NCBI GenBank assembly: GCA_947474445.1 | Contig: CANJJY010000002.1 | Span: 1 to 33,696 of the forward strand | DNA length: 33,696 nt | Direction: 5' to 3' | Origin: Oligoflexaceae bacterium | GTDB taxonomy: Bacteria; Bdellovibrionota_B; Oligoflexia; Oligoflexales; Oligoflexaceae | In this document: positions 1 through 8,136 of the stretch, in pieces | Layout of the letters: every line of letters begins with the position of its first letter | Position numbering within the stretch: the first letter of the stretch is position 1 | Position numbers and translations under genes: made by a program | Notes under the pieces: model-generated | Database searches by the model: none | What the model was told of the DNA's origin: nothing | What the model saw: only the letters and a program-made list of their open reading frames with translations

Positions 1-810
1 CGACGTCGTCAGCCTTTTTTTGATGCGCGTTTGGGTATCGTAGGAAAATACTTCGGGATTGCCAGCTTCAAAAGAGGTGTAAACGAGATAGCGGCCGTCA
101 GCGCTCCAATTCGGAGAGATATGGGGCGTATTCCCATCGGTCACCTGGGTGAGGTTTGATCCATCGAAATCAGCGATGAACACCTGCTTGCTTGCTGCTT
201 TTGAGCGGCGCCCGACGAAAGTGATCTTAGAGTTAAAGATGCCCGACTTACCCGTATAGGCTTGAAGCATAAAGTCGGCATATTGCCGCAAGGTCGCCTT
301 ATAATCCGTGATTCGGGTGAACTGCTTGGCCAGAATTTCCTTACCGCGATTGATATCATAGGTCTTGAGTGAAAGTGTCAGGCCCTTCGCCCCGTCTTCA
401 CTGAGGGCTCCCATGGTCAGCGACTCCGCTCCCACCGCCCGCCACTGGACCAATTCTTCGCCGCTCATACTATTGGGGTCGACGATCCATTGCGTAGATT
501 CATGGGTCTTACGCGCTTTCACGTAATTGTCCCAGGCACCGGCGTAGGCACCATCGGCCAGGGTAGAGAAAAATCCAGAAAAGTTGAGCAAGCGCACCAG
601 CTCTTGGGAGCCTTCCTCAGCCAGCTTTTTGCCTTGCGGGCTGGCGATGACGCCTGCCACTTGAAACTTTGGTACGGCGACCACCAACTTTCTAAAAGCC
701 GGGTTATCGACGCTGATGAGAAGCGGGCCCGATTCGGCCGCTTGCAACAAGGGAAAAGTATGAAGTGTAAAAGTGCCCAGCAACAGGGCTACTTGGAAAG
801 ATTTACGCAC
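1..810 (-). CDS. tolB: TolB, Tol-Pal periplasmic protein (C-terminus beyond window)
   Basis: This is the periplasmic beta-propeller component of the Tol-Pal envelope system. It is open at the left edge, so only the first 270 codons are present. I chose the GTG start at 810-808 because AGGAGG lies 4 bases upstream and it falls 12 bases after the tolA stop. The N-terminus (RKSFQVALLLGTFTLHTF...) is a signal peptide. It is followed by the TolB N-terminal domain (SNPAFRKL-like start, later YADFMLQAYTGKSGIFNSKI, the typical segment before the propeller). The first propeller blade has the TolB motif around ISPNWSADGRYLVYTS and VFSYDTQT. The order tolQ-tolR-tolA-tolB on one strand supports the call. 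A Pal gene would be expected just left of the window. Confidence 0.9.
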   Translation of the reverse strand, partial: MRKSFQVALLLGTFTLHTFPLLQAAESGPLLISVDNPAFRKLVVAVPKFQVAGVIASPQGKKLAEEGSQELVRLLNFSGFFSTLADGAYAGAWDNYVKARKTHESTQWIVDPNSMSGEELVQWRAVGAESLTMGALSEDGAKGLTLSLKTYDINRGKEILAKQFTRITDYKATLRQYADFMLQAYTGKSGIFNSKITFVGRRSKAASKQVFIADFDGSNLTQVTDGNTPHISPNWSADGRYLVYTSFEAGNPEVFSYDTQTRIKKRLTTS

Positions 811-822
811 GGAACCTCCTCA

Positions 823-1695
823 TTAAGGCTTGCATTCAATCAAAATAACCTCGCCCGCGAGCTCTTTGGGGGGAGGATTAAAAGGCGAAGATTTTTGTAC
901 GCTCGCCATGCAGTAATCGTCAAACACTGAATCGCCGGAGCTCTTATCCACTTCGACTTTCATTAATTCACCGCGGACACTCAAAACCATGGCGAGCCGT
1001 GCATTGATACTGGCATTTTGCAGTTCGTAGGTCTTAGGTAAAGCGTAGTTCCTGCGAATCAATCCTGTCAGATAGCCTTTGTATCGATTCTGATCCGCAA
1101 GACCGGCTAGACCTCCAGCATTTTTGCTCAGGCCAACCTCTTTGAGATTATCTTTGATAGCTGCCAGCGCGCTGTTATCCTCGGCCTTCAGCTCTCTCGA
1201 GTTTTCCTTCTGCTTATCCTTCAACTTTTCCCGAATGAGCCTTTCGAGGGCTTCGGACTTTTTGAGTTTGGCTGCTGCATCAGGCTTGACAGTTGTCTGC
1301 CCATCTTTATCGGTTTCTTTGGTCAAGGCCTTACCCGTTTCGACCTTATCATCTTTCTTTTCTTCCGCTATACCTTCTTCTTCTTTTTCTTTCTCTTTAA
1401 TCGTGAAAGTCTTGGTCAGCTGCGGCAGCTGATTGTCGGGAATGACAACTTCTTCTGCCACTTGGGCGCGAGGAATGATCGTCTTTTCTGAACCTCCATC
1501 TTCCACATCGGGGATCATTTCCGTGTCGATGCTCCATTCTTCCATTACCGGTTTCGGCAAGGAGAGAAAGTTAAAGAAGCTCAGAATGAAACCAAGCAGG
1601 TGGGCACCGAGCGAAACGGCGATAAAGATTTGGAGATAACGAGCATCTGCTCGCATCAGATCCTCGTTTGAGTCTACCTGCGCTGTTGCTCCCAA
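823..1695 (-). CDS. tolA: TolA/TonB-family energy transducer
   Basis: This protein links the inner-membrane TolQR motor to the outer membrane. It has one N-terminal membrane segment at about residues 20-43. A long Lys/Glu-rich helical periplasmic region (about 95-185) follows, and the end is a TonB/TolA C-terminal domain (about 205-285, YLTGLIRRNYALP and VLSVRGELMKVEVDKSSG). Cys262 and Cys288 in that domain could form a disulfide. The start is uncertain. The listed start is TTG at 1695, preceded by AAAGG 8 bases away. ATG at 1656 (residue 14), preceded by GAGGA only 4 bases away, would also leave an intact membrane anchor. The gene starts 11 bases after tolR and ends 12 bases before tolB, so it is clearly in the same operon. 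The TonB-C domain alone cannot separate TolA from TonB; the neighbours favour TolA. Confidence 0.85.
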   Translation of the reverse strand: MGATAQVDSNEDLMRADARYLQIFIAVSLGAHLLGFILSFFNFLSLPKPVMEEWSIDTEMIPDVEDGGSEKTIIPRAQVAEEVVIPDNQLPQLTKTFTIKEKEKEEEGIAEEKKDDKVETGKALTKETDKDGQTTVKPDAAAKLKKSEALERLIREKLKDKQKENSRELKAEDNSALAAIKDNLKEVGLSKNAGGLAGLADQNRYKGYLTGLIRRNYALPKTYELQNASINARLAMVLSVRGELMKVEVDKSSGDSVFDDYCMASVQKSSPFNPPPKELAGEVILIECKP

Positions 1696-1706
1696 GGGAT
1701 GTACCT

Positions 1707-2150
1707 TTATCCTTTGTCCGGTTTGGACGGGGCCTGCGTGAGCATGCTGATTTTTGTTACGCCGGCGAGTTTAGCCGCACTCATCGCATCGACGACACGA
1801 CCGTACACGACACCCTTATCGGCTCGAATATAGAGCTCTTTTTTCTCACGATTCTGATAGATCTCAAGCAACCTTTGATCGAGATTGGCCGCGAGGACTT
1901 CCATTTTTTCGATGTAGTAATTGCCGCGTACGTTGATTGAGAGCACGACGCGATTTTCCGCCATCCCTGTACTGCGCGCTTTGCTGCTCGGCAGATCGAC
2001 GTTGATCCCACCGATCGATAGAGGTGCCGTCACCATGAAGATAATGAGGAGAACGAGCATAACGTCGACCAAGGGCACGATATTGATATCGGCCATCTGC
2101 CCGCTGTCTTCATCTTCGTCGCCCGAGTTCGAAGTCGTCTTAAAATCCAT
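1707..2150 (-). CDS. tolR: TolR/ExbD-family proton channel subunit
   Basis: This is the small inner-membrane partner of TolQ. At 147 residues it matches the family length. The N-terminal cytoplasmic segment is acidic (SGDEDEDSG). The single membrane segment at about 22-42 carries the family signature DINIVPLVDVMLVLLIIFMV, with Asp29 as the conserved protonatable residue. The periplasmic ExbD/TolR fold covers about 55-140 (ELYIRADKGVVYGRVVDAMSAAKLAGV). It starts 9 bases after the tolQ stop and is co-directional with tolQ, tolA and tolB. ExbD cannot be excluded from the protein alone, but the linked tolB makes TolR the better name. Confidence 0.93.
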   Translation of the reverse strand: MDFKTTSNSGDEDEDSGQMADINIVPLVDVMLVLLIIFMVTAPLSIGGINVDLPSSKARSTGMAENRVVLSINVRGNYYIEKMEVLAANLDQRLLEIYQNREKKELYIRADKGVVYGRVVDAMSAAKLAGVTKISMLTQAPSKPDKG

Positions 2151-2159
2151 CGCAGCACC

Positions 2160-3044
2160 TCAAAGCGGGGAACTGGGTGCGCCTGCACCCTTGCGATCGC
2201 TGACGAGATAACGTCCGACGATATTGAGGAAGTCCGAGCAGAAGCCATCGAGCGAACCAAGCAGAGTGCGGATACGCGCGTTGGCAGCGTTAAACCCAAT
2301 GACAGCAGGGATTGCTGCGAGGAGACCAAAAGCCGTGGCTATCAGTGCTTCGGAGATACCGGGCGCCACCGCGGCGAGACTCGCCGACCCGGACCGGGCG
2401 ATACCTTCGAATGAGCCCATGATACCCCAGACCGTACCGAAAAGACCAATAAACGGCGACGAAGAAGCGATGATGGCCAGGAGGGGAAGATAGGATTCGA
2501 GTTTCTTTCGCTCCATCCTCTTAGCTTTAATCAGCGCGCGGTTCAGGTTCTCAATGGCGGCATTGATGGCCATCTGGGGAGAGCTCGTATGTTCCTTGAG
2601 CTGGCTTCCCCTGACTAGTTCGGCATAGCCCGTCCGAAAAACTTCTTTGGCAGGACTGTAGGGATAATCCGCTAGACGGCTGTTCAATTCGTTCAAAGAA
2701 CGACTTTCCCAAAAGCTCTTGATGAAACTATCCGACGTGAGAGTGTGCTTTCTGACGACAAAGAGCTTCCAGAAAAAAATGGCCCAACTGATCACAGAAA
2801 AAGCGATCAGGATGAGCAGTACGATGAAAACGACGAAACCGCTGCGCCACGCCTGAGAGAGCATGGAATGAGAACCTATGTCGGCGACTTCAGTTTCGAC
2901 TTCTCCCGTAGCGGCGGCTGGAGTCGATGATACGTGGACATTTGCAGCTCCAGATTCAGCGAAAGCAAAACGAGACGGAGCTAAAAAACAAGTCAATATG
3001 AGCAGGGCTGAAAAGTAAGTTCGAAACGAAGCAAAGCTGAGCAT
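2160..3044 (-). CDS. tolQ: TolQ/ExbB-family proton channel with N-terminal signal-like extension
   Basis: This is the polytopic inner-membrane subunit that forms the proton channel with TolR. The TolQ/ExbB/MotA core has three hydrophobic segments (about 70-92, 190-215 and 235-258), with typical features FIGLFGTVWGIMGSFEGI and GISEALIATAFGLLAAIPAV. The listed start adds about 60 residues before the core: a signal-peptide-like stretch (MLSFASFRTYFSALLILTCF to about residue 29) and a Ser/Ala/Thr-rich linker. GGGAG lies 11 bases before this ATG. The internal ATG at 2864 (MLSQAWRSG) would give a TolQ of ordinary length but has only a weak ribosome site. N-terminal extensions of this kind are known in some ExbB proteins. 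First gene of the tol operon. Confidence 0.88.
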   Translation of the reverse strand: MLSFASFRTYFSALLILTCFLAPSRFAFAESGAANVHVSSTPAAATGEVETEVADIGSHSMLSQAWRSGFVVFIVLLILIAFSVISWAIFFWKLFVVRKHTLTSDSFIKSFWESRSLNELNSRLADYPYSPAKEVFRTGYAELVRGSQLKEHTSSPQMAINAAIENLNRALIKAKRMERKKLESYLPLLAIIASSSPFIGLFGTVWGIMGSFEGIARSGSASLAAVAPGISEALIATAFGLLAAIPAVIGFNAANARIRTLLGSLDGFCSDFLNIVGRYLVSDRKGAGAPSSPL

Positions 3045-3079
3045 GAGCTACAGACTCCCTGTATGCAGAATTTACGTTC

Positions 3080-3085
3080 TATAAT
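3080..3085 (+). promoter_or_regulatory. Possible -10 box in the divergent tolQ/bioB region
   Basis: TATAAT is a perfect -10 match in the 184-base gap between divergent tolQ and bioB. It overlaps the small palindrome TAATATTA (3082-3089) and lies next to the palindrome CCCGCGCGGG (3093-3102). I see no convincing -35 box at 16-18 bases on the plus strand, so the call is weak. A minus-strand reading (TATTAT) is also possible. Confidence 0.3.
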
Positions 3086-3122
3086 ATTACAACCCGCGCG
3101 GGATACCTACTAGCTTTTACGG

Positions 3123-3155
3123 TGGCCAATGGAAGTGCGCTTTGTGGATTGGCCA
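3123..3155. promoter_or_regulatory. 8-base inverted repeat upstream of bioB, candidate operator
   Basis: TGGCCAAT (3123-3130) and its exact reverse complement ATTGGCCA (3148-3155) are separated by 17 bases, about 75 bases before the bioB start. A partial third half-site (GCCAAT) follows near 3171. Biotin operons are commonly repressed by BirA through two inverted half-sites with similar spacing, but this sequence is not the usual BirA consensus. The function is inference from position and symmetry. Confidence 0.35.
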
Positions 3156-3228
3156 AATGCTCTCGCCAATGCGCAGCTTTTGTTCTATTTAGGAAGTTCA
3201 AGGCAGATCCGTTGATGAGAGGCTCAAC

Positions 3229-4272
3229 ATGTTCGATCGAGATCAATTAACGCGGGGCGAAATCAGGCATGACCTGAGTCACGAAGAGATTCAGGCGATC
3301 TACGACCTGCCTCTCACCACTTTAATCCACGCCGCTCAAAGCGTTCATCGCTTGTATTACGCAGCAGATGAAATCCAGATGAGTACCCTCCTCTCGATCA
3401 AGACGGGTGGATGCAAGGAAAATTGCGGTTACTGCCCCCAAAGCGCGCACTACCAGACCACGGTCGAGGCCCATGGCCTTCTCCCCCTTGAAGAGATTGC
3501 GCGAGCTGCGCAAACAGCCAAGGACCAGGGTTCGAGTCGATTTTGCATGGGAGCTGCCTGGAGAAGTCCTCCCAAAAAAGGACCTCAATTCGATCGCGTT
3601 CTCGAAGCCGTCCGCACCGTGCGCGAGCTGGGGCTCGAGGTCTGCACAACGCTCGGAATGCTCGATGCCGAGCAAGCTGTGCAGCTGCGTGAAGCCGGCG
3701 TCTATGCCTACAACCACAATCTCGACACTTCGCCCGACTACTACGAACAGATCGTGAGCACCCGAACCTATCAGGACCGACTGGACACCTTGCGTCACGT
3801 CCGCGAAGCAGGCATGACAGTCTGCTGTGGTGGAATAGTGGGAATGGGCGAAGGCAAAGAAGATCGCATTGGCCTCCTGCGGCAACTGCACCAGCTCGAT
3901 CCTCACCCCGAATCAGTCCCTATCAATCTTCTCGTCAGAGTTGAAGGCACTCCTCTCGCCAAGGAAGACGATCTCGACATCTTTGAAATGGTGCGGACGA
4001 TTGCGACAGCATGCTTGATTATGCCGCAAAGCCGGGTAAGGCTCTCGGCGGGACGCACACAAATGTCAGACGAAGCGCAGGCCCTTTGCTTTCTGGCTGG
4101 TGCGAGCTCAATTTTCACCGGTGATAAACTCCTCACGACACCGAATCCTGGCGATGACAAAGACCAACTCCTCTTCAAGCGACTCGGATTAAAAGCCGTG
4201 CCGGTCCAGGACCAAACGACTAAAGTCTCGACTGCTAACAGTGACCGTGGTGAATGCCTACGCTCGCATTGA
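3229..4272 (+). CDS. bioB: Biotin synthase BioB
   Basis: This radical-SAM enzyme inserts sulfur into dethiobiotin to make biotin, the last step of the pathway. The 4Fe-4S motif CxxxCxxC is present in [16 protein letters not shown] (about residues 61-76). It is followed by the BioB segments [21 protein letters not shown] (ligands of the second cluster region), GGIVGMGE and [12 protein letters not shown], where the Arg normally ligates the 2Fe-2S cluster. At 347 residues it is full length. The ATG is preceded by GAGAGG at 6 bases. It is the first gene of bioB-bioF-bioDA; bioF begins 9 bases after the stop. The cytosolic enzyme depends on iron-sulfur cluster supply. Confidence 0.97.
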   Translation: MFDRDQLTRGEIRHDLSHEEIQAIYDLPLTTLIHAAQSVHRLYYAADEIQMSTLLSIKTGGCKENCGYCPQSAHYQTTVEAHGLLPLEEIARAAQTAKDQGSSRFCMGAAWRSPPKKGPQFDRVLEAVRTVRELGLEVCTTLGMLDAEQAVQLREAGVYAYNHNLDTSPDYYEQIVSTRTYQDRLDTLRHVREAGMTVCCGGIVGMGEGKEDRIGLLRQLHQLDPHPESVPINLLVRVEGTPLAKEDDLDIFEMVRTIATACLIMPQSRVRLSAGRTQMSDEAQALCFLAGASSIFTGDKLLTTPNPGDDKDQLLFKRLGLKAVPVQDQTTKVSTANSDRGECLRSH

Positions 4273-4281
4273 GGGTGGCTT

Positions 4282-5451
4282 ATGAGCGATTATGCCGGTC
4301 TTGAAAAGCTGCGACAACTCATCCAGCCGCGCCTCGATTTGATTCGAGAGCAAGGCCGATGGCGCTCGCTGCGGACCCTCGAGCCGCAGTCTGGAGCGAT
4401 TGATCTTACCCACAACGACTACCTCGGTCTCAGGCACGATCCGATCTTTCAAGCGCGCGCCCGAGAGGCCGCGGCGGCCTGGCCCGTAGGCGCGGGGGCG
4501 AGTCGATTGTTAGGTGGCGAGCATTCTATCTATGCTGAGGTTGAACGGGCCTTTGCCACATGGAAAGGCGCGGAGTCGGCCCTCTATTTCTCGTCGGGCT
4601 ACGCGGCTAACGAAGCTCTGATGGCAGCCCTAGCTCACTCAGGGGCGGTATTTTTCTCAGATGCGCTGAATCACGCCAGTTTGATCGACGGACTACGCCT
4701 CGCGCGTCTGCAACCGCAGCAAAAAGTGATCTTCCCTCACAATGATTGGCAGTTTCTCGAAGAGAGCCTGCGGCGATCCGAAGCTCCCCTCAAGCTCATC
4801 GTGACCGAAGCCCTCTTCAGTATGGACGGTGATTTTTGCCCTCTCGATGAACTCCGGACTCTCTGTTGCCGCTACCAAGCGCTCCTCGTCGTCGATGAGG
4901 CCCATAGTCTTGGTCTCTACGGTCCCCGAGGCGCAGGTTTCGCGGCGGCCTGTGGATTTCCAGGCGATGCGATGATCAGCGTCAACCCTTGCGGCAAAGC
5001 CATGGCCGCTGCAGGGGCTTTTATCGCAGGACCTAGGTGGCTGCGGGACTATTTGATCAATACCGCGAGGAGCTTCATTTTCAGTACGGGCGCCTCGCCC
5101 TGGCTTGCCGCCGCCCTGGGAGAAGCGATCGCCTATGTGCCGACTCTTGAAACGCGACGTCAGACTCTGCGATCTCAAGCCGCACGTATGCGGAGCGAAC
5201 TATCCAAACTCGATTTTGATATTGGTCCATCATCGTCTCATATCATTCCGTTGATAACAGGGGATGAGGCACGCGCCTTGCATGCAGAAGAATGGATGCG
5301 ACAGCGCGGAATCCTCGTTCGGGCCATTCGACCCCCAACAGTCCCAGAGGCGAGCTGCCGCCTGCGACTCTCGCTGCATGCTGGCCTCGACGAGGCCGCC
5401 GTCGACTCGATTCTGTTGACCTTCAAGGAGCTTCGCTATGCACTTTCCTAA
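4282..5451 (+). CDS. bioF: 8-amino-7-oxononanoate synthase BioF
   Basis: This PLP-dependent enzyme condenses pimeloyl-thioester with L-alanine to form 8-amino-7-oxononanoate (KAPA), the first step of the biotin ring pathway. Family features in order: HNDYLGLRHDP near residue 50, GAGASRLLGGEHSIYAEVE, FFSDALNHASLIDGLRL, VTEALFSMDGDFCPL, VVDEAHSLGLYGPRGAG (cofactor Asp and His) and CGKAMAAAGAF, with the Lys that should bind PLP. Length 389 is usual. The ATG has GAGGG at 6 bases. The 3' end overlaps bioDA by 14 bases, which implies translational coupling. The Lys context is less glycine-rich than in E. coli BioF, but the order of motifs and the operon leave little doubt over other alpha-oxoamine synthases. 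Confidence 0.95.
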   Translation: MSDYAGLEKLRQLIQPRLDLIREQGRWRSLRTLEPQSGAIDLTHNDYLGLRHDPIFQARAREAAAAWPVGAGASRLLGGEHSIYAEVERAFATWKGAESALYFSSGYAANEALMAALAHSGAVFFSDALNHASLIDGLRLARLQPQQKVIFPHNDWQFLEESLRRSEAPLKLIVTEALFSMDGDFCPLDELRTLCCRYQALLVVDEAHSLGLYGPRGAGFAAACGFPGDAMISVNPCGKAMAAAGAFIAGPRWLRDYLINTARSFIFSTGASPWLAAALGEAIAYVPTLETRRQTLRSQAARMRSELSKLDFDIGPSSSHIIPLITGDEARALHAEEWMRQRGILVRAIRPPTVPEASCRLRLSLHAGLDEAAVDSILLTFKELRYALS

Positions 5452-7486
5452 CCTTTTCGTGACTGCGACCGGGACCGATGTAGGCAAGACCATCATCAGC
5501 GCGGCCTTACTGGACGCGGCTGCCCGTCATGGTCATCAGCTGCAGTACTGGAAACCTGTGCAGACGGGAGGCGTTGATATCGATCGCCACAGTATCGAAG
5601 CCGTTCTCAGTCGACCATTACTGTGCCCTTTGCCCAGTTTTTCTTATAGCAAGCCGGCCTCTCCCGACCAAGCCGCCGTCGCCGACAAGGCAGATCCACC
5701 TTATGTCGCGACTCTCATGCAACGATTTCGTCAGCATAGTGCGGGACCTTTACTGGTCGAAGGAGCTGGTGGATTGGCCACGCCGCTCAACGAGGACAAC
5801 GAAACGTGGCTTGGATTTATGATCGCGACGCGCTTGCCGGTCGTACTCGTTTCGAGCACGCGACTCGGGACGATCAATCACACCGTCCTGAGTCTCGAGA
5901 CTCTCGATGCCCATGATATCCCTGTGCTCGGCGTCATCCTCAACGGTCCGCACGATCAGGCGAACCTCCAATCTCTTCAAAGGATGATGCCTCATCACCG
6001 CTTTACAAGTTTTCCTGAAATCAACTTTGAATCCCAATCGACTCAATGGATGGCAGCCACCGATGGGCTGTGGAAATTTCTTAAAGAAGCTTCCGAAGAA
6101 ATCGACGAAGCCACCTGGATCGAGACGGATAAAAAGGTTCTCTGGCATCCCTATACCCAGCATAAGACCGCTCCTGCTCCCGCGCCTATCGTTCGAGCCA
6201 AAGGCATCCACCTCTATACCGAAGAGGGCGACGAGCTGATCGATGGGACTTCTTCTTGGTGGACCTGTTCGATCGGTCACGGTCATCCGGAAATTGGAGC
6301 TGCGATCAGGCGTCAGCAATCTCGATTGGATCATTGTATTTTTGCAGGCGCGACCCATCGCCCTGCAGTTGAGTTAGCCGAAAAGCTCATTGACTTGACC
6401 GAGGGCCACCTCCAGCGCGTCTTTTATTCAGACAATGGATCCTGTGCCGTTGAAGTCGCGTTGAAAATGGCTTCTCAGGGCTGGAAGAATAAGGGCGTCG
6501 CCGATCGTCATCTATTTTTGCATTTCAAAGGCGCCTATCACGGCGATACCTTCGGTGCGATGGCCTTGGCTGAACACGATGGTCTGCATGGGCATCAGCG
6601 CGGCGGTTTGCTCGCCGGGGTTGAAGCAACTCCTGTCACCGCGCATCGCTCGCGTCTTTGCCCTGATGGACCTGCGTCCTTGGCCCAAGGTTTGGACGCG
6701 CTCGATGCAATCTTTGCGCGTCATCACCAAAATCTGGCCGGAGTCCTCATCGAACCCTGGCTCCAAGGTGCCTCAGGCATGAATATCCAGGAACTCAGCT
6801 GGCTTCAGCATCTCGGCCGCCTTTGCCGCTTGCATGGTGTACCGCTTATTCTCGATGAAGTCTTCACCGGCATGGGCCGAGCCGGCGCCCCCTTTGCCTT
6901 CCTGAGAGCCGGTCTTGAGCCCGATATCGTCTGTATTGCCAAAGGCCTGACCGGCGGCAACCTCCCCTTGGCGGCCACTCTCTGCCGAGAAGATATTTTT
7001 GCGCAATTTGAAGACGACGATAGGCAGAAAGCCTTGCTCCATGGCCACACTTTCAGCGGCAATCCGATCGGCTGCGCCGCGGCTCTGGCAACTCTCAAGG
7101 TCTATAAGAAACAGAATCTGTTCGATCGCGCATTGCAGATCGAAGATCGCTTTATGCAATGGCTCGAGTCGCAAGATGATCGGATTGAAAATGGCCGCAC
7201 TCTGGGTGGAGTCATGGCCTGGGAAATTGCGGGAACAGGCTTCGGCAGTTACTTTAGCCCCGCAGCTGAGGCTATGCCGGCTATAGCGCGCCGTCATGGT
7301 CTCCTTTTGCGCCCCCTCGGCAACACCATGTATTTCGTTCCGCCTTTAAGCATTACTTCCTCTGAACTGGAAGATGCTTTGCAGAGAATTGAACGATGCC
7401 TGGACGATATGCTCCCATTATCACTCAGCCATGGACTGACACCCGCAGAGCATGCCTTCGAGGACGGGGCGCAACTGAGCCCATAG
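5438..7486 (+). CDS. bioDA: BioD-BioA fusion: dethiobiotin synthetase / DAPA aminotransferase
   Basis: One 682-residue reading frame carries two consecutive biotin enzymes. Residues 1-218 are BioD: P-loop TGTDVGKT (11-18), KPVQTG (39-44), VEGAGG (107-112) and the base-binding VILNGP segment (167-171). Residues about 230-670 are BioA: HPYTQ (237-241), SDNGSCAVEVALKMA (331 on), AYHGDTFG (366-373), ILDEVFTGMG (471-480) and PLP lysine K502 in AKGLTGG. No stop or frameshift separates them; the join is a short acidic linker (LKEASEEIDEATWIETDKK). BioA uses S-adenosylmethionine to convert KAPA to DAPA, and BioD then makes dethiobiotin, so the fusion joins adjacent steps in reverse gene order. AAGGAG within bioF lies 8 bases before the ATG. 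Confidence 0.95.
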   Translation: MHFPNLFVTATGTDVGKTIISAALLDAAARHGHQLQYWKPVQTGGVDIDRHSIEAVLSRPLLCPLPSFSYSKPASPDQAAVADKADPPYVATLMQRFRQHSAGPLLVEGAGGLATPLNEDNETWLGFMIATRLPVVLVSSTRLGTINHTVLSLETLDAHDIPVLGVILNGPHDQANLQSLQRMMPHHRFTSFPEINFESQSTQWMAATDGLWKFLKEASEEIDEATWIETDKKVLWHPYTQHKTAPAPAPIVRAKGIHLYTEEGDELIDGTSSWWTCSIGHGHPEIGAAIRRQQSRLDHCIFAGATHRPAVELAEKLIDLTEGHLQRVFYSDNGSCAVEVALKMASQGWKNKGVADRHLFLHFKGAYHGDTFGAMALAEHDGLHGHQRGGLLAGVEATPVTAHRSRLCPDGPASLAQGLDALDAIFARHHQNLAGVLIEPWLQGASGMNIQELSWLQHLGRLCRLHGVPLILDEVFTGMGRAGAPFAFLRAGLEPDIVCIAKGLTGGNLPLAATLCREDIFAQFEDDDRQKALLHGHTFSGNPIGCAAALATLKVYKKQNLFDRALQIEDRFMQWLESQDDRIENGRTLGGVMAWEIAGTGFGSYFSPAAEAMPAIARRHGLLLRPLGNTMYFVPPLSITSSELEDALQRIERCLDDMLPLSLSHGLTPAEHAFEDGAQLSP

Positions 7487-7497
7487 AGGAGATTTTT

Positions 7498-7983
7498 TTG
7501 CAGTTCAACAAACCTTTGCTGCACCAGGCCCTGCTTGCCCATTTACGGGAAGAACTGAATCATACCTTACTCGCGGCAGAAACAGCGCGCGAAGGTGCGA
7601 CTCACGAAGAAGCTTTGGCCAAAAGCAAGTACGATACCCATGGTCTCGAGCTCTCTTACCTAGCGGGCTCGCAATTTGAGAGAGCCCGCCTGCTCCAGTC
7701 GCAGGTCGCTCTCTTGAGTCGTACCAGCTTTCGCGATTTTGCCCAGGACGAGCCGATCGATCTCGGGGCTCTGGTCGAAGTGCGGGGCGCTCAAGCCAAA
7801 ACCGGGCACTATCTGATCTCGCTGGTTGGAGCCGGCATCAGTGTGCCACTGGACGGTACACTCATCCAAGTGATCTCACCCGATTCTTTGCTCGGTGAAG
7901 AACTGATGAATCGACGAGCTGGCGATCGCGTGGAAGTCGTCGAACGACCTGGGCTTGTCTGGGATATCATCTCCGTCTTTTAA
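7498..7983 (+). CDS. GreA/GreB-family transcription factor-like protein
   Basis: This is a predicted 161-residue protein with the two-part architecture of Gre factors, which act in the RNA polymerase secondary channel. The N-terminal half is a helical hairpin; EGATHEEALAKSKYDTHGLE followed by LSYLAG resembles the second hairpin helix of GreA. The C-terminal half resembles the GreA/B FKBP-like domain: IDLGALVEVRG, IQVISPDSLLGEELMNRRAGDRVEV and a final VWDIISVF. I chose TTG at 7498 because GAGGAG lies 6 bases upstream; upstream codons in this frame only overlap bioDA. It follows the bioDA stop by 11 bases and is probably cotranscribed with the biotin genes. It may be a Gre paralogue rather than the housekeeping GreA; cleavage-stimulating activity is not shown. 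Confidence 0.72.
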   Translation: MQFNKPLLHQALLAHLREELNHTLLAAETAREGATHEEALAKSKYDTHGLELSYLAGSQFERARLLQSQVALLSRTSFRDFAQDEPIDLGALVEVRGAQAKTGHYLISLVGAGISVPLDGTLIQVISPDSLLGEELMNRRAGDRVEVVERPGLVWDIISVF

Positions 7984-8063
7984 CTCTTCTTTTGCAGCAC
8001 CCACGCCGCCTTACGATGTAAGCACAAACGTGCTGTCTACCAGGCGCTGAGCTCAATGCACGC

Positions 8064-8091
8064 TTGCTTTTTTGACGCCTAAGGCTATTAT
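8064..8091 (+). promoter_or_regulatory. Candidate sigma70-type promoter for the 8137 gene
   Basis: TTGCTT (8064-8069) and TATTAT (8086-8091) are separated by 16 bases, about 45 bases before the ATG at 8137. The match to consensus is moderate, and the position fits a short leader. No other candidate in this 153-base gap looked better. Confidence 0.35.
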
Positions 8092-8136
8092 GGCTCACAC
8101 AAACGCCTATGCCTATTTGACATCAAAAGGTAAGAT

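Noticed and set aside
3322-3906. Minus-strand reading frame of 194 codons opposite bioB
   Set aside because: It lies wholly within bioB, which has full family motifs. The opposite frame has no ribosome site or recognisable domain.
8021-8034. AGCAC-AAAC-GTGCT hairpin after the Gre-like gene
   Set aside because: The stem is only 5 bases and no T run follows, so I did not call it a terminator.
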